DNA of 32,522 bases from Lentisphaerae bacterium GWF2_57_35 (GCA_001804865.1 MHBK01000013.1:1-32522), one strand, 5' to 3'; shown: positions 1-7,438, counted from the first letter of the stretch. The notes: generated by a model from the letters alone, not told the origin. A program made the numbers and translations.

Positions 1-27
1 CCGATGGGCGGGGGGTACAAACGGACC

Positions 28-395
28 ATGCCAAGACCATGGAGACAGCAGTTTGAAGGGGCGAAGTATCACATAACCGCGCGAGGGAACAACCAAGGCC
101 TGATGGGATACCCCTAGACCAGGTGCTTGAATTCGTGGGGAAGGAATACGGATTGAAAGTGGAGGATTTCTTGCGGCATGGTCGCGGGATTGGCGAAGCA
201 AAATCAATGGCTGTCGAGTTGGCCTGCTGTGTTGGTGGGATGAGCCAGCGGGCGGTAGGCCAACGGTTAGGGTTGAGTCCGCATGCCGAGAGCAAACAGC
301 GCAAGCGTCTGGCCCTCCGTCTCCACCAAGAACCAGGACTCCAACAGAAGATTAGAAAGATGCAAAAGGCTTTAAAGTCTATTGTCTATGCCTGA
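28..395 (+). pseudogene. REP-associated tyrosine transposase (Y1/IS200-like), internally deleted remnant
   Basis: An ATG at 28 opens a 29-codon frame whose product begins MPRPWRQQFEGAKYHITARG. This is the typical N-terminus of REP-associated (RAYT/IS200-like) transposases. It stops at 115-117. From 123 a second frame carries the family's C-terminal helical/HTH part (VGGMSQRAVGQRLGLS, then a basic helix) and ends at 395. The central catalytic part, with the HUH histidines and the nucleophilic tyrosine, is absent and the two halves are in different frames, so the gene is dead by internal deletion. The last codons (SIVYA) lie inside the first copy of the tail repeat that follows. The family assignment rests on the N-terminal motif and the C-terminal style. 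I am confident it is a transposase remnant and less sure of the subfamily. Confidence 0.75.
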
Positions 396-489
396 CACCG
401 GTGTTCCTTTAAGTCTATTGTCTATGCCTGACACCGGTGTTCCTTATTGTCTATGCCTGACACCGGTGTTCCTTGACACCGGTGTTCCT
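371..489 (+). repeat. Nested tail repeat behind the transposase remnant
   Basis: Four head-to-tail copies of a unit ending CCTGACACCGGTGTTCC lie at 371-407, 408-443, 444-472 and 473-489. All copies share the 3' end and each is shortened further at its 5' end (37, 36, 29 and about 17 bases). Each contains the perfect 10-bp palindrome ACACCGGTGT. The first copy overlaps the stop codon of the transposase remnant. There are no spacers, so this is not a CRISPR array. Confidence 0.85.
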
Positions 490-524
490 GCAGGCTAAAC
501 AACCTGTATTTGCAAATTACAGGC

Positions 525-839
525 TTATTGACCTGTATTATTTTTGATGCCATAGCAGCGTTCGAATTCAACCAAAACCCAGCGGATGGAGTCCCACGCG
601 GCGCCCTGCAAATGGTCCCGGACCGATTGCTGGCGGATGGCCGGCTTCCACCGCCTGGCGATGGCTTCCTGTGGGAGCCCCTTCAAGGCGCCGAGCATCG
701 CCTGAGCCCTTTTGCTCGTCCACTCCCGAACGATCAAGGCGTCCAGGAGATGAAAAGCGGCGTCCCATGCGTTGCCGGCGGATAACCGCCGCCCGGCGAC
801 AAATCTCATTCGCGCATTTGAACGCGGCGGTCCGTTCAC
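525..839 (-). pseudogene. SatD-like helix-turn-helix protein, probable N-terminally truncated remnant
   Basis: The frame encodes about 104 residues. Residues 30 to 92 (DALIVREWTSKRAQAMLGAL, then PQEAIARRWKP, then AAWDSIRWVLVEFE) resemble the C-terminal HTH of SatD-family proteins: a W-T-x-x-Q/R-A-x-A helix, a QxxIA recognition helix region and a terminal W-x-x-[IL]-x-x-x-L-x-x-F-E helix. Only a GTG start is available, directly behind an in-frame stop, and the roughly 100 N-terminal residues normal for SatD are missing. It therefore looks like a leftover 3' part of a gene. No neighbour suggests a role. The alternative is a small free-standing HTH protein. The family call is tentative. Confidence 0.35.
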
Positions 840-873
840 GGTCTAAACATGGCGAGGATGGAGAGCATCGACT

Positions 874-1965
874 ATGAAAACACGAAAACATACCGGAACC
901 TTGTCAGCCCAGACGCCGCGATTGCAAACGGAGCTTATGGCCCTGGCGAACCAGTTGCCGTTTCGCAGCATCAAATGCCGGGAATTCGAACGGCCGGACT
1001 ACCGGCCGGAGCAAATCCGACAGCCGCGCCAGTTCATGAGCGAAAAAAACCAAACGGCTTTCATTCCCCGTTTTCTGAACGAACGCGGCATTGTCGGAAT
1101 TCTTGAGCATCGGCAAGTCCAGGAACTATTCAAGGAGATCCACTGGTGCGCCTATCAGATACGTCGCCTGGCCGCACAACGCACCCGGTCCCCCCTCAAA
1201 TATCGCCAGGCCATTCAAACCGCTCGCCGCCTCATGTCCGAGATCGAGGCCGCCGAAGAAGAACTCTACATTGCCAATCGCCGCCTGATCGTCAAATGCG
1301 TCAAGCACTACGGCTGGATCGATCCGCTGCTCCAGGAGGATTTTCTCCAGGAAGGATCCCGTTCCCTGGCCCATGCGGTCCGGAAATTCGATTTCCGGCG
1401 CGGCACGCCGTTCGTGGCCTACGCCCAGCGCGCCGTCCAGAACCGGCTCCGCAATTGCCTGCGCGACCACATTCGAGCGGGCAACGTGACGTTCAAGCCT
1501 TCGCAGGATCTCCTGGCCGTACAGCAAGTCCTTTCGGATTGGAAAGGCCGGAACAAGGGCAAGCCGTCCGACCGACAATTGGCCGCCCTGACCGGCGTGG
1601 ACGAGGAGCGCGTGAAAAAGCTCGTGGCCACCATCGCCTCCACCCGCCATCTCCCGTCGGCTTTCGTTTCGCTCGACGCGGTCTTGGGCAACGATAACGA
1701 CGCCGATCTGTACGACTTCGTGAAGGACGAGCACATTCTCGACGCCGCCAGCGCCACGCAACGATCCGAGCTGTGGGGCTTCGTCGATCAGCTTCCGCCG
1801 CGCGAAAAACTCATCGTTCAACTTCGTTATATGGATGGGCTTACCCTGGAAGAAACGGGCCGGATCCTCAAATTGACGAGAGCCCGCATCAAGCAGATTC
1901 AGGACCGGGCCCTGTGGCGAATACGCCAGTCCATCGCCGAGGTTTCCCTGAAGTCGGTGGCCTGA
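874..1965 (+). CDS. RNA polymerase sigma factor, sigma-70 family (primary-like/group 2-3)
   Basis: This 363-residue sigma factor directs RNA polymerase to promoters. Region 2 spans about 126-200: AEEELYIANRRLIVKCVKHYG, then DFLQEGSRSL for core binding, then KFDFRRGTPFVAYAQRAVQNR for -10 recognition and melting. A short region 3 follows at about 225-265 (PSDRQLAALTGVDEERVKKL). Region 4 lies at about 298-352, with LPPREKLIVQLRYMDGLTL and the HTH GRILKLTRARIKQIQDRALW for the -35 element. Residues 1-80 are a basic extension without recognisable region 1.1. Residues 76-100 (ILEHRQVQELFKEIHWCAYQ) look like region 1.2, as in sigma factors I associate with PVC-group bacteria. The start has a weak GGAGAG upstream. 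No anti-sigma factor is adjacent, so this is unlikely to be an ECF factor. A GC-rich hairpin follows the stop. Confidence 0.93.
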   Translation: MKTRKHTGTLSAQTPRLQTELMALANQLPFRSIKCREFERPDYRPEQIRQPRQFMSEKNQTAFIPRFLNERGIVGILEHRQVQELFKEIHWCAYQIRRLAAQRTRSPLKYRQAIQTARRLMSEIEAAEEELYIANRRLIVKCVKHYGWIDPLLQEDFLQEGSRSLAHAVRKFDFRRGTPFVAYAQRAVQNRLRNCLRDHIRAGNVTFKPSQDLLAVQQVLSDWKGRNKGKPSDRQLAALTGVDEERVKKLVATIASTRHLPSAFVSLDAVLGNDNDADLYDFVKDEHILDAASATQRSELWGFVDQLPPREKLIVQLRYMDGLTLEETGRILKLTRARIKQIQDRALWRIRQSIAEVSLKSVA

Positions 1966-1992
1966 CGGCAGGTAGAAGGGGCGAGACTCCCA

Positions 1993-2022
1993 GCCCGCAG
2001 CGCTTCGCGCAGCGGTGCGGGC
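1993..2022. repeat. GC-rich palindromic repeat / possible terminator hairpin after the sigma factor gene
   Basis: The arms GCCCGCAGCGCT (1993-2004) and AGCGGTGCGGGC (2011-2022) pair at 11 of 12 positions around a 6-base loop. They lie 28 bases behind the sigma factor stop. No T-run follows directly, so a classic terminator is not shown. A related hairpin with the core CGCTACGCGAAGCG lies at 29996-30031, so this looks like a dispersed REP family. Confidence 0.6.
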
Positions 2023-2097
2023 GGGCGCGGCTTGGCTTTGCGATCTTTGCGTTAAAACTCTTTGTCGTTTTTTTGGCCGCAACTTTTCCGCGATGGA

Positions 2098-2116
2098 AAT
2101 TTGTGTATAAGAGACA
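2098..2116 (-). repeat. Solo IS50/Tn5-like terminal repeat
   Basis: Read on the minus strand this is CTGTCTCTTATACACAAAT, which differs from the Tn5/IS50 outside end (CTGACTCTTATACACAAGT) at only two positions. A second end in opposite orientation was not found nearby. The surrounding 38 bases resemble the right arm of the element at 21628-21869, so this is probably one broken end of that repeat family. The MITE inserted 7 bases further on. A weaker match (ATTTGTGTATAA) lies at about 19709. Confidence 0.6.
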
Positions 2117-2123
2117 GCTACCT

Positions 2124-2343
2124 CGGAGCCCCTCACGGTCTTTTTATGCGAAACGATAACTTATCGATTTGCCGGTAGATCCGCATTTTGGATGGTCGCG
2201 CTCCGTCGCGACCGAAAGAAGAAGGTTCCGACAGAGCGGAACCCTCCAGGAATCATGTACTTGGATTGCTCGAAGGCGTGCTGAACCCGTTTTGCCATCC
2301 AACAAGGTTATAAGTGCACATAAAAAGACCGTGCGGAGCCCCT
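2124..2343. mobile_element. MITE-like non-autonomous element with 10-bp target site duplication
   Basis: The element spans 2134-2333 (200 bp). It starts with CACGGTCTTTTTATG and ends with the exact reverse complement CATAAAAAGACCGTG. Similarity continues inward to about 27 bp, including a shared ATAAC. It is flanked on both sides by the perfect direct repeat CGGAGCCCCT (2124-2133 and 2334-2343), the signature of transposition. The interior has no coding capacity and carries a double hairpin (2195-2250). The length, terminal repeats and target duplication fit a miniature inverted-repeat element moved by a transposase elsewhere. A 10-bp duplication would suit IS4-like transposases, but the parent is unknown. 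Confidence 0.85.
2195..2250 (+). repeat. Double-hairpin REP-like repeat (copy 1, inside the MITE)
   Basis: Two adjacent hairpins are visible: GGTCGCG / CGCGACC around CTCCGT, then GGTTCCG / CGGAACC around ACAGAG, joined by an A-rich linker and followed by CTCC. The same block occurs in reverse orientation at about 21704-21765 inside a different TIR-bounded element. This marks it as a dispersed repeat family. Confidence 0.8.
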
Positions 2344-2407
2344 AATCGCTTTATCATAAAACTTGATCTTCACGCCGTTTTCGTCAATATGGCCGCAGGG
2401 TTTTCTT

Positions 2408-3601
2408 ATGGCATGGCGATTGGACAACAGCGTGGTCAAAGGCGAAATTGACAACCGTATTCACGGGATCGTCAAGGGACGCTTCTGGCTTTTGGGGCGC
2501 GCCGATCCGATCGTACTCTCCCTCAAGGGCAATTGTCATCGCGATATGGCCGGCTGCCTGGTCTCCTTCGAAAATCCCACCCCCGAATCCGGCGATATGA
2601 TCGAGCTGAATGCCGTTCAAATCGGTACGGTAGGCGACATGACCGCTTCCCGAAAAGTACGGGTGCTGGATGTGCCGGCGGAGGAAGCCATGAGCATGGC
2701 CAAGGCGGGCCAGAAATTTCCGGAACACATGGGCAACTGCGTCTACTTCGAATGGTTCAGCGAATGCAATGGACGGGTAGTGATCGAAAGCGTCCATTAT
2801 CGCGTCAGCATTTCCGCGCCGGAATGGACCATGTCCCAGGAAGAAGAAGTAGACCAAATCCGCGACAGCCAGAAGGCCATACATCGATGGATGGCCGACC
2901 TGACAGCCGCCATGAATCCATCGGCCCAGGACGAGGCTCCCGACGATTTCGACGACGGCCCCATGGACGAATTCGAGTGGGAACGAAGCCTGAAGGAATC
3001 CGATGCGCTCACGGAAAAATTTGGCGAAGTTCTCGAGAAGTATATCGATCATCCGGACCGAGACCAACTCATCGCGCAGGAAATGGGATGGGACTGGATC
3101 GAGGACACGCTGTCGGAATCCGCTTTTTCCGAAGCCCAGGCCGACGCGATGGAGATAGCCGACACTCCGCCGCCGGAACCAAACCCGTTGACAGAAGGCG
3201 TCGATTGGATACGAAGCAAGCGCGACCGGATCACGCATCCGCTCACCGAGCGGGCCTTTCAACTGGCGATAAGAATGCGCCGCCGCGGCGAACAACTGGG
3301 CCTGAACGAAGCCCCTGCCGACTCCGATTTTCACGAGATGGTGTTTCAGGCGCAAACGTTGAGCGCCAAGCTGGCCGGCGCCTTGGACAGCATCGGGTAC
3401 GATCATTTTGTCGAAGGCGGTTTTGTTGTGGCCTGCCTGAAACGAGCCTTGCAGTACTTCGATCGTTCCATTGCCGCCTCGGAAAAAGTCCGCAGAAAAC
3501 AGTTGATCGACGTCGCCGACCTGAACGATTTCCGCCGGCAGTTGTTCGAGATCCGCGAGGAAATGCTGCGGCTGATTGCCCGTTTTCGCGAAAAGCTTTG
3601 A
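2408..3601 (+). CDS. Conserved protein of unknown function (GEIDNR-type)
   Basis: The product has 397 residues. It begins MAWRLDNSVVKGEIDNR, followed by a G-x-[IV]-x-G-R-x-W-L-x-G-R-x-x-P stretch and LKGNCHRDMAGCLVSFENP. I recognise this N-terminus from uncharacterised proteins of PVC bacteria, with no function known to me. The N-terminal ~150 residues are probably a beta-rich domain. The acidic middle (160-230) is low-complexity (DEAPDDFDDGPMDEFEWE). The C-terminal ~130 residues are helical and charged. There is no signal peptide or membrane segment, so it is probably cytoplasmic. I chose the ATG at 2408 because the family starts there; an in-frame ATG at 2363 adds 15 unlike residues. It converges with the GDPD gene, with 10 bases between the stops. 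Confidence 0.8.
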   Translation: MAWRLDNSVVKGEIDNRIHGIVKGRFWLLGRADPIVLSLKGNCHRDMAGCLVSFENPTPESGDMIELNAVQIGTVGDMTASRKVRVLDVPAEEAMSMAKAGQKFPEHMGNCVYFEWFSECNGRVVIESVHYRVSISAPEWTMSQEEEVDQIRDSQKAIHRWMADLTAAMNPSAQDEAPDDFDDGPMDEFEWERSLKESDALTEKFGEVLEKYIDHPDRDQLIAQEMGWDWIEDTLSESAFSEAQADAMEIADTPPPEPNPLTEGVDWIRSKRDRITHPLTERAFQLAIRMRRRGEQLGLNEAPADSDFHEMVFQAQTLSAKLAGALDSIGYDHFVEGGFVVACLKRALQYFDRSIAASEKVRRKQLIDVADLNDFRRQLFEIREEMLRLIARFREKL

Positions 3602-3611
3602 TCCTCCGCCG

Positions 3612-4352
3612 CTACAAGCGCAGTTGCTCCCGGATGAAACCCGGACGATTGGAAGCCAGGTAATCGACGTTTTGCTCTGCCAGCCGGCAGGCCGCCAGAG
3701 GCTCGTCGACGGTCCAGACAAACACCTTCAACCTGGCCTGCTGCAGAGCGCGAATCAACGGCGCCTCCACGCCCGGGCCATAGCCGATCCCGATCGTATC
3801 TGCCGAAGCCTCCCGCGCTTTCCCGATAAGCTCGTCAGCGGTCGGACGCCAGCCGTTCCCTTCCGGCTGAAGCTCCACATTCCATAACAATTCCAAATGA
3901 GGAAGGAAGGACCGGGCGCGGCGCAGAACTTCGAGATCGAACGAAAGCACGACATAGCGAAACTCGTCCCGGGCGCCGGTTATGCGAAGCGTCCGTTCCA
4001 GCTCCGGAAGAATCTCCGGGCCGCACTTTACTTCAATGAAAAATCGCGTGTTCGTCGGACCCGAGGCCAACACCTCGGCCAGCTCGGGGATCGACTCGCC
4101 GCGCCACCTTGGGTCCTTCCAACGACCCGCATCCAAGACCTTCAATTCGTCCAGGGTCATAAGGCCCACGCGCCGGTCGCAGCCGGTCGTCCGAAGCGTG
4201 TTGTCGTCATGAATCACGGCAATGCGTCCGTCGCGCGTCAGATGGACGTCGAATTCCACGGCATCGACGCCCTCCTCCCAAGCCAGGCGAAACGCGGCCA
4301 TGGTATTTTCAGGGGCGGTATGGGACGAACCACGATGACCTACGATTTTCAT
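3612..4352 (-). CDS. Glycerophosphodiester phosphodiesterase
   Basis: The enzyme (246 residues) hydrolyses glycerophosphodiesters to glycerol-3-phosphate and an alcohol. It is a complete GDPD TIM barrel. GHRGSSHTAPENT (5-17) holds the catalytic His and Arg, EFDVHLTRDG (33-42) the metal-binding Glu and Asp, and VIHDDNTLRTT (47-56) the second catalytic His. The C-terminus WTVDEPLAACRLAEQNVDYL is the usual closing motif. The length matches cytoplasmic UgpQ-type enzymes, and there is no signal peptide. It is the last gene of a leftward operon behind two DUF4139 genes, starting 10 bases after the stop of the previous one. Its substrate may be phospholipid head groups or wall-derived glycerol phosphates. 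The neighbours do not decide this. Confidence 0.95.
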   Translation of the reverse strand: MKIVGHRGSSHTAPENTMAAFRLAWEEGVDAVEFDVHLTRDGRIAVIHDDNTLRTTGCDRRVGLMTLDELKVLDAGRWKDPRWRGESIPELAEVLASGPTNTRFFIEVKCGPEILPELERTLRITGARDEFRYVVLSFDLEVLRRARSFLPHLELLWNVELQPEGNGWRPTADELIGKAREASADTIGIGYGPGVEAPLIRALQQARLKVFVWTVDEPLAACRLAEQNVDYLASNRPGFIREQLRL

Positions 4353-4362
4353 GGAGCCTTCC

Positions 4363-5724
4363 CTAGAGCTTCGGCTTGCGGATTCGCAGGCGGTACTCGA
4401 TTCGCTCCTCGCTCGCCGACGGGATGTCCGCCAGGAAAACGATGCGCTGCGATTCCGTGCGATAGGGTTTGCTGGATCGCACGACCGCCCATTCGAGCAT
4501 GATCGGAGGTTTTTCCCTGACTTCCACCCGGATATCCCGGCCGCTCAGGTTGGCCATGCCCAGCTCATAGATCGATTCCTGGAATCCGTCGGCCGTTTCG
4601 ATTTCACTAAGCGTTTTCCGCAGGCCTCTGACATTGTCCGCCCAACCGAGATCCATGCGCAGGTCGCCTCCGGCCGGCGTGTGCGGCAGCCAGGCGTCCT
4701 GCAGCAGATGAGTGCGCATTCCTCCCAAAAAAATCCGCACGGAACCCGCCGGAAGATTCAGCCCCAATCCATGTTCTTCGTCGTTTTTAAAGACAATGGC
4801 CTTTTTCAGCGGACGTCCGGTCTTAAAGGAATCCACGGGAAAATCCTCCGCCATCATGACATAGAGTCGCTCCGCCGGTTTGCGGGCGACGCCGGCAAAA
4901 TACAGTTGCGCATCGGAATGAGCCGGCAAATCGACCGTGCCGGGCAACGGGTAGAGATGCTCCACGGGCGTTGCTATTTCCGGTTGCAGCCAAAGATCGG
5001 ACAACGGAGTTTCTTCGTTCAACACCAGAAAGCCCGGTTCCTTGGCCGGCGCCTTGGAGGCCAGGGCATCGGCGCCGGCCAATTGAACGACGGCCCGCGT
5101 ATAGGTCCGGGAGCACCCGTTGTAGATCCGGGCGATGGCGGTCAGATCCACGGATACCGGTTCTTTTTCGTCTTCCCGCTCGCCGCGAACGGCCACTTGA
5201 TATTGCGCTTCCCAATCGAAATTGCGAACCCAATAAGAAATCTCCAGGATCATTCTGCCCCAGGCCTGCGGTTGGGGGAAACGACAGCGAAGGACCTGGG
5301 AAACCGGCGGCGTTTTTTCGGAGGGCGAGCCTTGAAAGCCTTCGCGCGGCGACCAGACCAGGGCCTTGTCCGCGCGGGACGGGACTTGGTTCGTCTCCTC
5401 CACGGAAACGCGACTCCAACGGCCCATCTCGACCGGCAGGCGGCGGGCTCGAACCGTCAAGGTGGAAAGATCGGCTTCCGGAGGAATGTCGGCCAATTCG
5501 ATTTCCTGGCCGTCAAGGCCCGAACGATTGATGCGAATTTCGCGTACGACGGCCCATCCATGTCCCACGGTAAGATAAACCTTGTCCACTTCAAATCCAC
5601 CCGCGGCCCACAGCAGGGTCGGCCAGCAAAACAGCGACAGAAGCAGGCCCATCCATCGGCCAAGAAGGATCAAGCCTCTTCTCCGTCGGAAGGACGCTGT
5701 TGTTCGAATGGATGCTGGAACCAT
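4363..5724 (-). CDS. Secreted DUF4139-like protein (paralogue B)
   Basis: The product has 453 residues with a basic N-terminus and a hydrophobic signal segment at about 20-40 (MGLLLSLFCWPTLLWA), so it is probably exported. It begins with a strand-rich domain on VYLTVGHGWAVVREIRI. It then carries the DUF4139 core: SYWVRNFDWEAQYQV, the block with YNGCSRTYTRAVVQL, YPLPGTVDLPAHSDAQLYF, a LGLNLPAGSVRIF motif, and a C-terminal EVREKPPIMLEWAV strand region. DUF4139 function is unknown; members are predicted beta-sandwich proteins of the mucoidy-inhibitor-like group. It lies 21 bases behind its paralogue and 10 bases before the GDPD gene, so the three are probably co-transcribed. The start is uncertain, because no clear Shine-Dalgarno sequence precedes the ATG. 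Confidence 0.8.
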   Translation of the reverse strand: MVPASIRTTASFRRRRGLILLGRWMGLLLSLFCWPTLLWAAGGFEVDKVYLTVGHGWAVVREIRINRSGLDGQEIELADIPPEADLSTLTVRARRLPVEMGRWSRVSVEETNQVPSRADKALVWSPREGFQGSPSEKTPPVSQVLRCRFPQPQAWGRMILEISYWVRNFDWEAQYQVAVRGEREDEKEPVSVDLTAIARIYNGCSRTYTRAVVQLAGADALASKAPAKEPGFLVLNEETPLSDLWLQPEIATPVEHLYPLPGTVDLPAHSDAQLYFAGVARKPAERLYVMMAEDFPVDSFKTGRPLKKAIVFKNDEEHGLGLNLPAGSVRIFLGGMRTHLLQDAWLPHTPAGGDLRMDLGWADNVRGLRKTLSEIETADGFQESIYELGMANLSGRDIRVEVREKPPIMLEWAVVRSSKPYRTESQRIVFLADIPSASEERIEYRLRIRKPKL

Positions 5725-5745
5725 GTAGAGCCTGAAAGTGAAGTT

Positions 5746-7221
5746 CTACCAGCGATAATGCACGGTATAATGGACCGCCCGTTTCCCGCCGGCCTTGAGG
5801 GCGATCCTGAATTCGATCGTCTGCGGCGCCGTCAGAACATATTCGGCATCGGATTTGACGACTTCAAAATCGCTCCAGCGATACAAGTGCTCGACCACGC
5901 GGACCTCCACGTTTTCCGGCGATCCGTTTTCGAGCCGGATCTCGAAGCTTTCCTCGTACTCGTGAAGCGGAACGATTTCGCTGTAACCGATTCGTTCCCG
6001 CTCTCCTTGCAGATCCTTCGCGGGACCCAGCGCCACATAGCCGGAACCGCCCAGGGGAGTTCCTTCGATATAGTCGTGCCCGACCAAATCCAACGCCCCG
6101 GATTCCGTTTGCCGATAGAGACGGAACCGTCCCGGCGGCAGATTGAAGCCCAGGCCTTCGGTGGTGGAATTGCTGAATTGAAGATAGGTATCGATCGTCT
6201 TCCTGAACTCCGTTCCGTAATTCCAGTCGTTGCGGCGATTGCGTTGAAAACGGTCGAATTTCACCCCGTCATAGACATAAAACCGGCTGACCGGCAGTTT
6301 CTCGACCTGGGCCAACTGGACAAACAGCTGGGCTCCGTTTTCGAGCGTGATCGTGCCGGGCATTTCGTACGTCTGCAATGCCGCCGCACTGGCCACGACT
6401 TGCTCCCTCGATGGCGCTTCCCGGCCATAGGCGTAACGTTGCGGATCCTCCGTCATGCTTCCGGCAAAACCCCCTTCCGAGACGCCTCCCTTTTCGGTGG
6501 CAACCAATCTCACTCGGGCGTCCTTGAAAGCCCCTCCCGTCTCGTTTTTCAGACTGATGCGCACGCCCAAATACGTTTCGGAGGGCGAATCGGTTTGAAT
6601 GGCTTCGTAGGAAACGTTCCAAGACAGTCCTTCCAGGATATAGTTCAAGCGTAAATTCTGCGGGCCATCCTGTTGCGCGGTCATCCGCGCCAATAAAGTG
6701 GGATGAACGTAGGTCAGCTCGTCCACATGAGGAAAAAGAATCTGATTCAAACGGTGAAAATCAGGATATACACAGGCTTCGCCATGAGCGTCCAACAAGG
6801 CGATGGAGGACGGTCCGGCGTTTCCTGCCGGAGCCGATAACAAGACGCCTTGGCGGACGTCCGCTCCGTCGCGAATCTCGATGGTTTGTCCAATATACCG
6901 CTGCAGCAGGCGCTCGACTCCGGTCAAATCGTACTCGAAACGTTGATCCAGAACCTGAATAGGACGGCCTCCCGATACCGTCGAAAAGGATACGGACGAG
7001 GGATCGATCCGAACCGGAATCTCCAAGAAACGAACCAAGTTTTCGCCACGGGCCAGGACAACCCGCCGTTGCTCGCTTACCAAGCCGATTCCCGTGTCGT
7101 ATAACGCCAAGGTCGCGCCTTTGGGTCCCGGGCTTTCCACGGTGACGGCCAGGCCGTTCCCTGCGCTGCATATCGCCCACAGGCCCATCCAAGCTGAAAA
7201 CCACCGCCACATTCGATTCAT
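5746..7221 (-). CDS. Secreted DUF4139 domain protein (paralogue A)
   Basis: The product has 491 residues. An ATG at 7221 is preceded by AGAGG at 7-base spacing and gives a clean signal peptide (WRWFSAWMGLWAICSAGNGLA). The ATG 27 bases upstream lacks this signal. The body matches the DUF4139 layout. LALYDTGIGLVSEQRRVVLARGEN opens the N-terminal sandwich, followed by an insertion with QTIEIRDGADVRQGVLLS. LNYILEGLSWNVSYEAI is the family's typical W-x-x-x-Y strand. The C-terminal half contains LGFNLPPGRFRLYR and VEHLYRWSDFEVVKSDAEY. Together with paralogue B it suggests an old tandem duplication. The protein is probably periplasmic or surface-exposed. Its role is unknown. Confidence 0.85.
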   Translation of the reverse strand: MNRMWRWFSAWMGLWAICSAGNGLAVTVESPGPKGATLALYDTGIGLVSEQRRVVLARGENLVRFLEIPVRIDPSSVSFSTVSGGRPIQVLDQRFEYDLTGVERLLQRYIGQTIEIRDGADVRQGVLLSAPAGNAGPSSIALLDAHGEACVYPDFHRLNQILFPHVDELTYVHPTLLARMTAQQDGPQNLRLNYILEGLSWNVSYEAIQTDSPSETYLGVRISLKNETGGAFKDARVRLVATEKGGVSEGGFAGSMTEDPQRYAYGREAPSREQVVASAAALQTYEMPGTITLENGAQLFVQLAQVEKLPVSRFYVYDGVKFDRFQRNRRNDWNYGTEFRKTIDTYLQFSNSTTEGLGFNLPPGRFRLYRQTESGALDLVGHDYIEGTPLGGSGYVALGPAKDLQGERERIGYSEIVPLHEYEESFEIRLENGSPENVEVRVVEHLYRWSDFEVVKSDAEYVLTAPQTIEFRIALKAGGKRAVHYTVHYRW

Positions 7222-7411
7222 CGGTTTACCTCTTGCTGTCGATTTCATGCTGTTCTTTGCCTGGCACTATAACAGCCGCCGACGCCGCTTGTCACGCACG
7301 CGGACGGGCCGACCAGGACGAGCGCCCCTGTCCATGACGAAGAGCCGCTTCCGTAGATTGCACGGGAGGCTCCGTTTTTGTGATGACATCGCACTATTTC
7401 AGGGTAATCTA

Positions 7412-7429
7412 TTGTTAGCATTGTGTTAG
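7412..7429 (+). promoter_or_regulatory. Pho-box-like direct repeat in front of the Na/Pi transporter
   Basis: TTGTTAG (7412-7418) and GTGTTAG (7423-7429) are near-identical 7-mers separated by 4 bases, the 11-bp period of a PhoB box. The site lies only 9 bases before the ATG and overlaps the ribosome binding site. That is too close for a normal activator site, so it may be coincidence or imply a near-leaderless message. Confidence 0.2.
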
Positions 7430-7438
7430 GATTTCATC

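Larger units (their letters stand above)
1966..2407. other. Gene-free stretch between sigma factor and GEIDNR protein
   Basis: No supportable gene is present. The stretch contains the palindrome at 1993-2022, a solo Tn5/IS50-like end at 2098-2116, and the MITE with its target duplication at 2124-2343. The final 60 bases before the next gene show no obvious sigma-70 promoter. Confidence 0.8.

Noticed and set aside
371..489. CRISPR-like short repeats
   Set aside because: Copies are directly adjacent, share only one end and have no spacers or cas genes nearby.
2384..3721. Minus-strand open frame (445 codons) opposite the GEIDNR protein
   Set aside because: The plus-strand product has a recognisable family start and an even composition. 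The antisense product does not.
4351..6654. Long plus-strand open frame (767 codons) opposite the DUF4139 genes
   Set aside because: Antisense to two genes with signal peptides, family motifs and ribosome sites. The translation is Arg/Gly/His-rich with no domain pattern, a shadow of GC-rich coding.
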